Positions 34,646-47,461 of a DNA stretch of 64,000 bases are shown here, in pieces. Origin of the DNA: Nageia nagi (lineage: Eukaryota; Pinophyta); the NCBI GenBank assembly GCA_050084985.1, contig JBITNC010000002.1, positions 17,050,001-17,114,000 of the forward strand, written 5' to 3'. Under the pieces are notes generated by a model. The model was not told the DNA's origin and searched no databases. It was given only the letters and a program-made list of their open reading frames with translations. Both the position numbers and the translations under genes were made by a program. Numbering within the stretch: the first letter of the stretch is position 1; each line of letters begins with the position of its first letter.

Positions 34646-35230
34646 TGTTAGAATTATAATGTTATTTAAGGCATTATATAATTAATATGCTTAATATATT
34701 AATAATCACCTAAATTTGGTTATTAGGTGATAATGAGGTTCATGCATGGTGGGTAGAATAGTATTCTCCACCTAACTTATAATAATATTGTTAGGTGGAA
34801 TAGTGTCTCCACTAACAATTAAAGGTAGTTCTATATTGTAACTTAGGGTTAACTAACCTATTGTGGTTAGGTTAGTTAACTACCTAAGGTTAGTTTTGAG
34901 TCCTATAAAAGGAGCTCATTTTATGAAGATTTGTAAGAAGATGAAGATGGGAAGTTGTTAGTATATATCTTAGTTAATAAGATCTTAAGCATGCAAGCTA
35001 TGCTTCATGCTAAGGAGAGTCATGGTTGAGATCTATATGAGTGTACATTATTTGAGAGTATAGTGAAAAGGAGACCTAAAGTGGAGTACTCCATGTGATG
35101 GAGGAATAACTATACATCTTATGTTACTATGTGAGAATGCTTCTTGAGTTCTTAGTTTAGAATGATTGATTGCTATATTTGATGAAGATCTACAAGTGTT
35201 CTTGGGTTATGGAATCCTTCAATTCCATGA
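34646..35230 (+). repeat. 5' LTR of R4
   Basis: It starts TGTTAGAATTATAATG and ends CCATGA (3' LTR: CCATCA). TATA-like CCTATAAAAGG is near 34903. Three inverted repeats lie upstream of it, at 34705-34731, 34767-34799 and 34848-34880. Confidence 0.93.
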
Positions 35231-35232
35231 AA

Positions 35233-35244
35233 TGGTATCAGAGC
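35233..35244 (+). promoter_or_regulatory. Primer-binding site of R4
   Basis: TGGTATCAGAGC is an exact initiator-methionine tRNA type site, two bases after the LTR. Confidence 0.9.
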
Positions 35245-38200
35245 TTCCTTGTGGGATCTCATCCAAATTTCAACTTGAAAATTTGAGGTAACTCACCTCA
35301 AATTAAGGTATATCTATACTCTTATCTTGTTTCAAGTTTTATTTTAAACTTAAATGGTTAATACATTTTAATTTCTTATTTTGAATTCGAATCTTGATGT
35401 TTATACTCACATGCTTTATTCGAGAATAATGGGCTCAAATTTAAGGTAAAATTATTAATTTAGTGACATGTTAGTAGTATTTCTTGTTTGCTAAATCTAA
35501 CACATGTTATAAAGTTAGATTACAAATCTTATGATTTTGAGACTAACATGTTTCAGTTCATGTTATGGATATTTTTTTTCCTATTTTACAATTTATTTTT
35601 TTAAATAATATAAAAAAAAATTTGTGAAATATTTGGTATAAAATAAATCACAAATACAAGTTGTAAAGTTTGTAATTTTTTTATTTTTTAAAATATATTT
35701 GCCAAATCATTTACTTGGGACATTAAATACAATAAGAATGCTCAAATATTGCAATTTTGTATGGTGCTAAATACTCAAGTTATTTTTTTTATTAGTGTTA
35801 CATGCGCTATTTTTTAATAAAAATCTACTATTATTGTATTAAAAATTATATTCTAATTTTTTTAATACAACTTTATATTAATCATTTGTTTTACAAATTA
35901 AAACTATCAAAAAAAATAAGGGGTATACTATCTAATTGACTCCTATGCGTAGTGCTTCCTAGGTTGACCCCTACACTAGTGCTCCCCAGCCACCCCTACG
36001 ATGGTGCTCCCCTCCTTTCCCCTTCTGTTGAGCATATATTTTATTTTTTCATCCTTACCGCTAGATCATCTCATGGTGGACTCTCCTCTTCATCTTTTGC
36101 CCTTGGATAGTATGGCTAGGTCATAAGGTACCTTTCTTATCCACCTTTCTATCAAATCATAAAGTCTAGATTCAAATTTGATAACGTTACTTCCCTCATA
36201 AATATATTTCACCTATGAATCAAACTCAATTCTCATACGTGTTACCTATTATTTCACTTCTAAAGAAAATGTTGGCAAGAATGTTTTTTGGTGATCAAAA
36301 AATCTCCACTTATCTATGGTCATGTACTATTAACAAAGTCAAACATCAACATAGGTGATGTAAGGGTCATCCTTTCCTCCCTGACTATCTATGTTGGCAT
36401 GGTAGAAGATAGAGTATCCAACATGCCAGGTAGGGGTCACACCTATGACTTTTTACGTAGGAAACAAATGCTCTATCCACTGATGTGAACTTTAGTATAA
36501 ATGACAAACCACTCGCCCTCTTACCAACCTTACAAGACATGGAGGAAGCACTCCCTAGCTTGCAAGATGGCCAAGGTACAACTTGATTCCACTTTAAAGC
36601 TATGCAGGGGCTTAAGAATGGTAGATAGTTTCAATTGTGAGATGTGGAACCAAACCAAAGCCCATGGTTTGTATAAATATTCCCATTGCCTTATTCCTCT
36701 CTACTCTCATTGCATCATCTAAGGTTTTATCTTTGACAGTGCAGAATGCAGTGCTTTTTTCTCTATCAACCTGGCATTGAAGCAACATTTTTCCTCTCAA
36801 CCTTCTCAAATGCCTATAAGATCCCTTACCATCATTGATTTTGATGACATTTTCAGATGCATCCTAGTTACCTATTTTTTCTTTGGCCTTTCCCTCACAT
36901 GCATATGACCTTCAACTTTTCCTCACCTTTATTTTTTGTTTTGCCTTCTTTTTGGCCTTATGCAAATTTTTTTTCTTCCTTCCTCATCATTTCCTAGTGG
37001 TGGTTTCTTTTAGAATGGGCCTTTGTTTTGCTGTTGGATTAGTACAAGTGTTTCCAAGTCAAAACCTAGCTAATAATCAAAACAAAAAAAACACCAAATA
37101 ATAAAAAAACCTTGCCAAGTCAACCATAGTTAGTGGAGGATGGCAATTTTTTTTATATTTTCTACCAACATGGAGTAGGTGATATTTATTTTTTAACATA
37201 CTTGTGTATCCTAGCAAGGATTTTTTTTTCAAATAGGTATCCTATGCTAACTATTTTTAAGTGGGCATTCACTATTTTTAATAGTGACATTAACATAATA
37301 TTTGTTACCTAGAAAGTAGCCATATTTTTTTAATGGAGGTACATTTTTTGCTTGTGGAGGCACACTTAATGGAGATTATTTAATTATTTCTTTATTGACA
37401 CCACCAAATTATTTATTTAAGAGTGAAATATTTCTCTACACAAAAACACTTTTAGGTATGTAACACTTCACGTTACTTTTATCCCACATATGTTGTGCTA
37501 TGGTGTTTCAACCACTTTCCATTCGACCTTGTTTCGTTCTATGCAAGTTCGATCACCAAGTAATCTTGCATTAATGAGAGCCTTCATTGAGTGCTTGAAC
37601 TCTCATTTTATGCATATGAATCCAATTTTTCCCCATATAACTCTTTTAATGCCTTTTTTCTTATGTCCTTTCTTATGACAAAGCACGAGGGGGAGGATGC
37701 ATTAAATCTTATATTATGCTAACAATGTGTATACTTAAATATTAAGTATTTTGTGCATTAATCCTTGGTTGACTAATCTTTGCTTACAAAATTTAGCACT
37801 AACTATGAATTCATAGATTACACTTATACAAATATGCACTGTCTATATTGCATTATTATCTTTTATGTCCATCATTGTTTAAGATATCCTTAAATTAAAA
37901 TTATTATATTTGAGGCCTTTTTACTTCTCTTGAGAATTTGGAAATTTATCCAATAAATAGTTTGGTACAAGATAGAAGCATAAATAATATTTATTAATTC
38001 TGCAAAGTTCCACTCACATGCCCAAGTGGATAGCCTCACTAAGTAGAATCTTCAGCATGATTAAGAGAGTTGGAGTTAGAACTCTCAAGATTTATAAGAG
38101 GCAAACTAGATATATTAAATAAAGTAACACAAATGATCAGGATGAAATGACACCTGATATTGAAAAATGGATAGTACACCCATCGATCCCCTTCTTGAGT

Positions 38201-39708
38201 TAGTCATGAAACATAAGTGGACTTCCAATGAAGATCTCATCATCATACTGTAAATGCAACGGTATAGGGGTGATAGTACTCATGAGGATGCAGCATGCTA
38301 AGACTTGCATAGTGCAAAAAATAAAAGACAAAAGGTGTTCAAGAATAGTAAAGGATGATCTTCCATGTTTAATTTTAATGATAGATAAGTGTGATTATGA
38401 GACATAACTGCTCGACATCCTCCAAATGATGGATAAAGTAGATGGCCCATCGAAGAAGAATTCGATGACCCTATATGCAAATTAGGTTTTATCACAAAGC
38501 AATCTACAATGCAGTGCAAGCACATTATATGACTCGACCTTAAATAAATTGATAAAGAACTTCTTGGAAAAGATTAACATAAAGATCTTGAAAAATGGTC
38601 ATATCCATGATGAATGATAAGTGAGTCAGATCTCTCTTAGGGTTTCATACATAAGTGAATGTGATGTTGATCAAATAGAATAAAATGAACTTATAAAATT
38701 ATAAACTAATTACATCATCAATCATAAATGGAAATATCAAAATGGATCAACCATGCAAGCATAATAACCAATGTGATTCATGTACTTTACTTTATTAAAA
38801 TGCTAAAAAAGATTTCCATTGATAAGCCCCAGTGGGTGGTGCTTATAGCATGATTAATGCTAGTCTAGTGAATAATCACTAGAATCAAAAGAATTAGCAT
38901 CATCTTCATATATGCTAGAATCGGATGTGTCCAATCCTAAAAGATATTGATGTGAAAGAGGTGGAAAGTGATAAGAAAAATAAAATCGATAACATAAAAT
39001 ATGATATCCACCTTGCCAAGAAACATGAAAAGAGTATGTGAATGACCATTGTAGCCTATGTTGATGAACTACCCATGCAATAGTGAGTGGCTCGAAATAC
39101 TCTTATGGATGTAGGGAAGGTGATCTGATGTAGCGTACGAATTACAAAAGATAGTGATTAAATGAGGTATAAACCATTATACACCATGTCCAATCAGGTT
39201 GACTGAGCAAATGAAATAATCGATGAACATAATCCTCATGATTGAGATGAAAAATCATGCAAATACCATAATAATCATTTGGATACAATTGAAAAAATAC
39301 TAGTTACTGTTGCAATAAAACCTCAAAAGCAATCAAAGCATAATTTTATAAAGCTACATGAATGCTATGATGCATTATGTTATCCTGGAGATCACTTAGT
39401 AGGGCATGAAACTGAGAAACATCCATGAAGGATAACTAACAATAAAAGATTTTATCTCAAATCATAAATACAAAGCATCAAATGATAAATGAAGATCATT
39501 TATAGCTATTTATAATACATATGATTTGATATAATCAACTTATAATAATTATGAAAACTAAAGAAAAGGATTCATTGGATAATGAATTTATGATGATTAA
39601 ATATCTCACCTACCACTCATTTAATTGATTGATGTCATACGTATCATGTCATATCACGATGGCACTATTGATAGTACCACTAAGCTACGTAATGACTAAG
39701 TAATCATT
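35245..39708 (+). other. Non-coding interior of R4
   Basis: I found no retroelement domain in either strand. Open stretches such as 36883-37101 and 37490-37678 have no recognisable similarity. Sequence from 37980 to 39700 is less T-rich and contains no long ORF. It may be foreign sequence picked up by the element. Confidence 0.5.
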
Positions 39709-40344
39709 ATGCTATTTTTCTCTCTCATCTTGACTATTAAATTGGATAGTTTAATCATGAGCGATAAGCTGATCATCATGACTCCCACAGAGAATTTTAT
39801 CACATATATGGAAAGTTCTTATTTGAGTTTTGATAAGAAAACAAATATATGGGTAGACTTAGAGAATGCCTACCTTCACCATGAACTGACTGCAACAAAG
39901 GTCAAGATGGAGATAATGGCCCATCATTATGATATGCTACAAAAAGAGAAAGCTATATGCGTACAATATTACAATGAAATCTTTCCTAAGCAAAATCAAC
40001 TACTATCTGAGAAAAATATGTGGTACTTACAAGGAAAAGAGAATGAGATACAAATTAGGTGCAATGCAAGCACTAACCGTTGTGGAATGTGATGATTAAA
40101 ATAAAAGTAGAAGAAAAGGGTCTTCTTGTATGAGGATATCCTTAAACACTTTGGTATTCAAATTCCAAAGAAAATAGCATCTAAACCTTCTATGGGTCCT
40201 ACAAAAGTTGGACCACAATCTCAATCACAACACTCAGATGCTCTGGTATGGAATGGACTTTCTTACATAAAACCCATGCATCCTTTATTCACCAAGCCCC
40301 TTTCTGAAGTTTGGGTTGGTAAAGTTGCCCTTAAGGTGGAGTGA
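39709..40344 (+). CDS. Unidentified ORF region of R4, joined to a copia RNase H end
   Basis: 39709-40092 is open for 127 residues. From the Met at residue 17 it reads MSDKLIIMTPTENFITYMES and then a charged, likely helical part (KVKMEIMAHHYDMLQKEKAI). I do not recognise the family. After a stop, a second open stretch (40126-40344) begins MYEDILKHFGIQIPKKIASK and ends in HPLFTKPLSEVWVGKVALK. The end is the last part of copia RNase H (DLFTKPL---, -VKLP). The unknown part could be a captured host segment or a chance ORF. It is the only substantial reading frame in R4. Confidence 0.35.
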
Positions 40345-40489
40345 AGTTTGAATTCTTATGTTGAATTCATATTTATGATAATAACTTCACCCTTAGGAGG
40401 ATTTTATGCTATATAGTGTTGATTTTGTTGTACACCTTCATGGTAAGTTCGCTCTACGTGAGGAGCTTATTGTACAAATTGACCAATCT

Positions 40490-40700
40490 TTCACTATTTA
40501 ATTATCCATATGTGAGGAACTCTTATGTGTCCTTTGGCACTATTTAGTTATCCATATGTGAGGAATTTGTATGTGCATACTCTATTTTTTGGTCAATCTA
40601 GCACTGTTTAGTTATCCATATGTGAGGAACTCTTATGTGTCCTTTAGCACTATTCAGTTATCCATATGTGAGGAACTTGTATGTGCATGCTCTATTTTGT
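40490..40700. repeat. Tandem repeat A of R4 (family 3' motif)
   Basis: The motif CACTATTTAGTTATCCATAT plus GTGAGGAACTC occurs four times, in two larger units of about 120 bp (40491-40611 and 40612-40700). The same motif is found near the 3' ends of C1, C2 and C3. Confidence 0.8.
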
Positions 40701-40959
40701 AATGATAATCAACATATGTTTTATATACAATAGGTGATTATAAGTTTTTAGCTTGACATATCTGTGATGACTTATAGTACAACCCAAATCCAAGCCCCTT
40801 ATTTCCAAAAGCAAGTTCTTGATGAAACAACTTTAGATTTGTTCATCTACATTTTTTTTACTTCCATGTTGGGAAATTGGATCTATTTTGATGGATTATG
40901 TTACATTGTTAAATCCAAGCATCTTTTATTGATGGATTTTGTTACATGTATCTTTTGTT

Positions 40960-41305
40960 GACTATTCTTTTGTTGACTATAAGTATTGGCTTGGCATCCT
41001 CCATGATGACTTATAGTGCAACATAAAATCCAAGTATCTTTCATTGACTATAAGTATTAGCTTGGCATCCTCCGTGATGACTTATAATGTAACATAAAAT
41101 CCAAGTATTTTTTGTTGATTATAAATATTAGCTTAGCATCCTCTGTGATGACTTATAGTGCAACATAAAATTCAAGTATCTTTCATTAACTATAAGTATT
41201 GGCTTGGCATCCTCCGTGATGACTTATAGTGGAACATAAAATCTAAGTATCTTTTGGTGATTATAAGTATTGGCATGGCATCTTCATGATGACTTATAGT
41301 GCACT
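40960..41305. repeat. Tandem repeat B of R4, ~71-bp period, five copies
   Basis: GATGACTTATA recurs at 41004, 41076, 41147, 41218 and 41288 (spacing 70-72), with GGCTTGGCATCCTCC before it each time. An earlier partial copy is at 40766. Confidence 0.9.
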
Positions 41306-41469
41306 ACTGGCCACACTCTTTTCTCCTTCTATGATGATGGAAGATAGATCCATGATGATGGATTGTTTACATATTATTGATGAAATTTGAATCTTTTTGA
41401 TTGATTCATGCTACCAATTTCATCATTTCCCTCTTAACTAGTCGCATGGTTAAAATTGACTTCTCATTA

Positions 41470-41720
41470 TGACATCTTGACTCACTCTTGGTAAAGTCAA
41501 GTTTATTTGTTGCGACATCTTGACTTACTCTTAATAAAATCAAGTTTATTTGTTGTGATATTTTGACTCACTCTTGGTAAAATCAAGTTTATTTGTTGTG
41601 GCATCTTGACTCACTCTTGGTAAAGTTAAGCTAATTTATTATGCCTTCTTGCTCACTCTTGGTAAATTCAAGTATATTTCTTGTGTGACATTGTGGCTTA
41701 CTCTTGGTAAAGTCACATTT
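41470..41720. repeat. Tandem repeat C of R4, ~43-bp period, six copies
   Basis: TTGACTCACTCTTGGTAAA, exact or with small changes, recurs at about 41477, 41520, 41563, 41606, 41649 and 41692. It is unrelated in sequence to repeats A and B. Confidence 0.9.
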
Positions 41721-42479
41721 CTTTATGGCACCTTATGGCTTTATTCATCTTAAGATGGCCTTTTATGCCTTATGATATTTGTTTTGCCTTTAAATCTTGA
41801 CATCACTATTGGTCAAGTTAGCATTTATTCTTAGCATGATTCATGTCACCTTGTCACACATGTATTTGTTTGATGAAGTTGTCATCAAGGGGGAGAAAAT
41901 GTCTGGTTGTCTTGTTGTGATGACACCCCTCATATAAAACAAATACAACAGTAAGAAACAAATACAAAATAAAGAATGATAAATAGCAAAGATAAATGAA
42001 AGTATCATTTTTTTAATTTTTGATGCATATCAATTGGTTGATAATGCACATGTCTTGATATATGCACATGTGATATTCTTAGATATCATAGTTTATTATT
42101 TATGTCATCGTTATTGTTGTGCATTTATGATTTCTTGATATTTTTATATGCTTTATTATGATCAGTGTATGGATAGTATGATTTGATTCATGTTGATATG
42201 AATGTATAATGTTTTTAATTTATCTTGTTATAAGTTGATTATAGTTTGCAAGTTTCCTCTAAGAGATTGCAGGTTACTTGTGACAACAGCTATGAGACTT
42301 CTTAGCTTTTGGTATTTGGATCTTCAACCTTCTCTCCTTTATATAAAGTCTCAAAAGTTCTCCTTTCTCTCAAAATTGTAAAGCCTTGTTTAGCTATATG
42401 TACACTTTGTAGCATGAGTAAAACCTCTTTGTAAAATCATTATTTTTTTAATCATTCTCAAAATAACATTAAGGAGGAG

Positions 42480-43065
42480 TGTTAGAATTATAAAGTTATT
42501 TAAGGCATTGTGTAATTGATATGCTTAACATATTAATAATCACCTAAATTTGGTTATTAGGTGATAATGAGGTTCATGCATGGTGGATGGAATAGTATTC
42601 TTCACCTAACTTATAATAATATTGTTAGATGGAATAGTGTCTCCACTAACAATTAAAGGTAATTCTATATTGTAACTTAGGGTTAACTAACCTATTATGG
42701 TTAAGTTAGTTAACTATCTAAGGTTAATTTTGAGTCCTATAAAAAGAGCTCATTATGTGAAGATTTGTAAGAAGATGAAGATGGGAAGTTGTTAGTATAG
42801 ATCTTAGTTAATAATATCTTAAGCATGCAAGCTATGCTTCATGCTAAGGAGAGTCACGGTTGAGATCCATATGAGTGTACATTGTTTGAGAGTATAGTGA
42901 AAATGAGATCTAAAGTGGAGTAGTCCATGTGATGGAGGAATCACTATACTTTTTGTGTTACTATGTGAGAATGCTTTTTGAGTTCTTAGTTTAGAATGAT
43001 TGATTTCTATATTTGATGAAGATACTACAATTGCTTTTGGGTTATAGAATCCTTCAATTCCATCA
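42480..43065 (+). repeat. 3' LTR of R4
   Basis: It is 586 bp and ends CCATCA, followed by target duplication CAATT (43066-43070). The purine tract ACATTAAGGAGGAG precedes it. Confidence 0.93.
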
Positions 43066-43070
43066 CAATT

Positions 43071-44330
43071 TTGGCAAGAAGAGACTTATTCAAGGTCATA
43101 CCTCTAATGATTCATTGAGATGGAGAATTTTACTCTTGAGGTGACTTATATAAAGTGAGTTCCAACCACTAAGACCTTTCTTGAGATGAATCTTTAAGGT
43201 GCTTACTTAAAGAGAAATTACTAGGATATTCATTGAACTTAACATCCTTGGAAATAAATACTACTTTTGAAGGAGAGTAGAGCCTATAGCCTTAATGCTA
43301 ACTATTATAACCAAAAAAGATGCACTTCTATGATTTATCATCTAACTTCTTTCTTTCTCTAAAATGATATAGGAAAAAGCTTCACAATCAAATACCCTTA
43401 AATGAGAAATATTAGATTTCTTTCATATCCATGTCTTAGGGAGTTTTACCTTCAACTACTTTTGTGAGAAACTTATTCAAGGTGTAGATAGCGATACTCA
43501 CAACTTCACCCATAAAACTTTAAGAAGATTTTCCAACATGGATCTAGCCATTTCCATTATGGTTCTATTCTTCCTTTCTGCAATATCATTATGTTATGAG
43601 GTATAAAGGATTATGAATTACCTTTGGATTTCATGTCTTGCATAAAATTCATTGAACTTATTGCTAATATATTCACCCCATTATCTAACCTTAACATCTT
43701 GATTCTTAGGTTGGTTTGATTTTTAACCAAGGCCTTAAACTATTTGAACATCTCAAAAGTTTGATTTTTATGCTCGAGTAGATAACTAAAGATCATCCTA
43801 CTAAAGTAATCTATGAAGATAAGGACATAATATGCTCCTCTACGTGACTTAGCTTGAAATGGATCTATTAAATTTGAATTAATCAATTGGAGAAGTTGAC
43901 TTACCCTTATTGCTTTATCCTTCTCAATTTTTTTCCTTTTCATTTTTCTAAGATGCAACTTTCACAAAGACAAATGGTTGGTGAGATTAAAGGCAATCAT
44001 TCTACATGATTTTGACTCTTCATGAGTTGAATACTTGTGTGGTTGATGTGGCCTAATCTTTGGTGCCAAAGGTTACCCTTAGAATAAACATTTGTAGCTA
44101 AACACATTTTTTAAGGCACTTCATTGACTATGTAGAGTTCATTTTTAATAGAGCCTTTTATCAAAATGGTCAATTATTTCCTTATGCTCTAAGAGTTTGA
44201 GTCAAAATCAAAAGAATATGCTCTCCTTGCCTCTTAAATTACTAATAGAAGATTCATTCTTAACTTAGGCACATAGAGCACATTTTTTTTTATATTTATA
44301 AAAAATTTAAAACTTCTCTTTTTCAAAGCA
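43071..44330 (-). pseudogene. Copia protease and integrase relic of C3
   Basis: On the minus strand the pre-integrase relic lies near 43980-44080 and the integrase core at 43740-43958. The core reads QLLQLINSNLIDPFQAKSRR and FIDYFSRMIFSYL, with His-Ser-Asp changed to Asn-Ser-Asn and Asp-Asp to Asp-Tyr. Past it, KVYFFGYNS-like and spacer remnants run to the R4 target site at 43066. The protease start near 44350 is not readable. Frame changes are many. Family membership is clear from the match to C1 and C2. Confidence 0.8.
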
Positions 44331-45290
44331 CATGTGATTAGTGTAACCTATATCAACTATCCAATCATTTGAAGGTGTATAATATCTTATAGTAAAGACC
44401 ACAAACATAAGTGGTTTTATTATTTTTCTTCCCTTTGAAGTTGTTCACTTTCTTTTTTCATTTTTCATTTTCCTCTTTCATCTTCTTGAAGCAAGAGCTT
44501 TCTTTGTGGTCATAGATATCATAAAAGTTATAATTCCCATAAAATTTGGACCTTGCATTTAAATTTTTTGACTTGCTTTTTCCTTCATGATGTTTTTTAC
44601 CATTTTTTTTTACATGTCATTTGGGAGAAGTATGAGAAGTCTTCTTATGATTTTTGAACTTCTTCTTGAAGCGAGGTTTGGTTTCTCCAAGAGAAATATT
44701 GTAATATTTTGGTATAGGTACCAACCGTTTCTTGTTGAGGGTTTTTTCATACTTTAAGAGGAGCCTAGAGAGATTCTCTAAGGAGAAGGCTTCCTCTTCA
44801 TCATCAAGCTTTGTCTCAATAATAGTCACAAAATGACTAAACTTGATCAAAAGGCTTTATAGGATGATGAACACCATAAATTCATCATTGATCTATTTAC
44901 ATCCATAACCTACAAGTTGAATCCTTATATCAATAATCTTGTTCAAATAAATCACCACACTCCCATACTCTTGTTAATAAATCTATAAAAGTTTTTGGAG
45001 AATGGTGAACCTTCTAGAGAATTTTTTCTCAAGTCTATCCCATGCTCCTTTTGCAAAAGTTGAACTTGAGATCATGAGAATGACTTCATTCGAAACTGCT
45101 CAAAAAATCATTAAAGTTTCCAACTCATTCTTCTTATTATAGGTTCTTAAGGATTTAGCTTCTATAGGAGCAACTTGATCTTCATTTACTTTCTACCAAA
45201 GCTTGTGTGCCTGAAGATTTAATTTCATACTTAGTTCCTAAATTCCATAATTGGAATCATCAAGGATGTGCTTTAGCGTGAATGAATATT
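44331..45290 (-). pseudogene. Copia gag relic of C3
   Basis: An open piece at 44617-44850 reads KFSHFVTIIETKLDDEEEAF and LENLSRLLLKYEKTLNKKRL, matching C1 and C2 gag. The zinc knuckle near 44500-44535 reads YNFYDIYDHKESSC, with Tyr at both of the first two Cys positions. The N-terminal part lies at 44990-45260 with several stops. Dead. Confidence 0.82.
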
Positions 45291-47395
45291 CTCCCATTTT
45301 CTACAAAATAAGATCAAATTTTTAGAATGGAAGCATATTAGGAGAACATGAAATTTACACTTCTATTTGAGAAAATAGTTGCAAATTATTATTCAAATTG
45401 TTAACCAATTTTTGTTTAACATAGAAAGAAAGAAAAAATGTTCAAACTTGTGCAAATTGTGAATTGTAATTATATTGTAAGTTGCAAGTTGTGTTAGTAT
45501 ATTGTAGTTTGTAAGTTAGGAAGACCTAATGTACAATTTTTGGTTATTATTTGTAGTTTGTCCACTTTTTACCTTAGACTTAGTTTTAGCATTTATCAAT
45601 TGTATTGAACCACTAGAGAGAAGGACAACCATACAATAAGTATTAGTAGTTTCCTTATAGTTAGCGGTTAGTTACATGACAAAGCTCTAAGAGCTTTTAC
45701 AACATGCTCTTGTTAAACTAATACAAGAGACTTAACAAAGAACAAAGGTAACATTCACAATTTTGCTTAAGGTATATTTATTTTTAAAGGAAGAGTCATT
45801 TCCATATCCATCCAAGCATTTGAATCAGATGTATGATGAGACACAATAAGTCTCATAGCATGGTTCCTTTTTCTTGTAAGTATGAATCATTTTTTTAACT
45901 TGAGTTCTTTTTCTTTTACCTTAGCCTTCTTACAAAGTCGATCTTTCTTCTTCTCAATGGCCTTCATCTTCATAATAGGATTCCTCATTTTCCTATGTTA
46001 AGAAGACATTGCAAAAAAGGATCCTATTTGCGTAAATTCAAGGCAAGCTTAACTCAATGAGATAAAAATATAAGCAAAAGAAGAAAATATTACAACAACA
46101 TTTACTCCCCATTCCTTTTAGAGAAAAAAAAAAATCTTATTTTACCTTTAAAAGGAAAAAATAAACTCCTTTCTAAAAAAAATCAAGGGAAAAAATTGAA
46201 CATTTTCTTCCATAATTAACTCCTTACTTGGTTGTTAATAGGAAGAATAAGTTTTCCTTTAAAAAATTGCCCCCTTTTTGTATGTATAATTTAAAAAAAA
46301 AATGAAATAATTTATATTTAATATTCAAAAAAAATGAACTCCCCCTTAAAAAACTTGTAGTGATGCTCCCCTTTTGAAAAAAATTAACATATTTTTTTAT
46401 TGTTAATAGGAAGCATAATTTTTTCTTTCATACAATATCTCCCTTTGTCGTAAAAAAATTAAATAAATATGAAATCAGAAATGAAAAAATTGGGGAGAGA
46501 GGGGGCATCCCAGGAAGGGGGGCCGCGTAACAACCTGCGAGGAAGAGCATGGTCTATGAGGAGGCCACACACCTGCCCAGGCCTTTGAATATTTTTAACT
46601 GTAATTCGTTTAAAATTTTAAAAAGAAAAAAATATTTCAAGTTATGATTATATAATCGTAATAAGATTTTAGCATGGACATTGTTCTTTAAAAGGACTAG
46701 CATGTCGTTCTAAAAATAGAGCATATATAATTGTTAGGTGTAAAGTCAAACTCTGCAACCTTCGACAACATTTTTGAAAAAACCATTTTCAACTTGGATG
46801 GAAGTTCATATCAATTTATACAAAACCATTTTATCTAAATTGTTTGTAAAACATAACAATATTATTAAAAATATTGTGTAATATATTACATAATAATATT
46901 GGTAAATAATTCTTCTCCTTTTTACAAATCTTTATTTTTGTAAAAATAGGATCATTATATATATATATATAAAATCATTTTTGTAAAAGTGCTAAAAAAT
47001 TGCAAACTTTCACAAATAATTTATATTGTACAAGGTAAAGAAATTTGCAACTTTTACAAAAAAAAATTGCAAATATTTTTTCAAAATTTGCAATTAACAT
47101 GGAAAAGAGTGTTAGAAACTAACATATAGAATAATACATAATTGTTACATGTTAAACCAAAAACTTTTGTATACATAAAATGGCATACTAAACCCTTCTA
47201 AAAAAAAGGATTTTAGTACAAAAAAAATTTGGTTAGAAAGCAACAAAATCCTTCTTTCTTATTTTTTAGCTATTCTTACACCAAGAAGTCTTTTTTAACA
47301 CATATAAGCTTAATTGTAAAAAAAAAAAAAGCTTAATTTTAACAAAAAGTAGCTTAAAAAAAGGAGAGCTTAAAGAACTAAATTTTAGCATGTTT
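45291..47395 (-). other. 5' leader of C3, ending in a patchwork junction
   Basis: AT-rich with homopolymers. A GC-rich patch of about 100 bp lies at 46480-46590. The LTR and primer-binding site expected at its far end are missing. From 47390 to 47462 short segments are repeated out of order before G5 coding sequence resumes. Confidence 0.65.
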
Positions 47396-47461
47396 ATATT
47401 TAGGAAGACCAAAAGTTTATATTTAGGAACAATGCTTGGAGGCTCATGGGAAGACCAAAAG

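Larger units (their letters stand above)
34646..43065 (+). mobile_element. LTR element R4, almost without pol, inserted in C3
   Basis: LTRs are at 34646-35230 and 42480-43065 (585 and 586 bp), and the target duplication CAATT at 34641-34645 and 43066-43070. The primer-binding site is at 35233-35244 and the purine tract at 42466-42479. By eye the LTRs differ in about 6 percent of positions, less than C1 or C2, so R4 is younger, as its nesting requires. The 7.2-kb interior has no gag, protease, integrase or reverse transcriptase that I can see. It has only the last codons of a copia RNase H (40268-40345), an unknown ORF and three tandem arrays. It must have depended on proteins of other elements. 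Confidence 0.93.
31921..47395 (-). mobile_element. Ty1/copia element C3, lacking its 5' LTR, host of R4
   Basis: The 3' LTR (31921-32413) and purine tract are followed on the minus strand by RNase H and reverse transcriptase (33080-34640), and then by the R4 insertion. Integrase, protease, gag and a 2.1-kb leader (43071 to about 47395) lie beyond R4. Coding parts are of the same family as C1 and C2. No 5' LTR is present at the right end; the leader runs straight into a patchwork junction and then G5 coding sequence. The left boundary is placed where G5 gag homology ends. Confidence 0.85.

Noticed and set aside
12467-35244. tRNA genes at TGGTATCAGAGC-type words
   Set aside because: These 12-base words sit two or so bases inside LTRs and are primer-binding sites. 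No cloverleaf surrounds them.
40960-41720. CRISPR-like array
   Set aside because: The repeats at 71 and 43 bp are directly adjacent without unique spacers, lie inside an LTR element, and the genome is a plant's.
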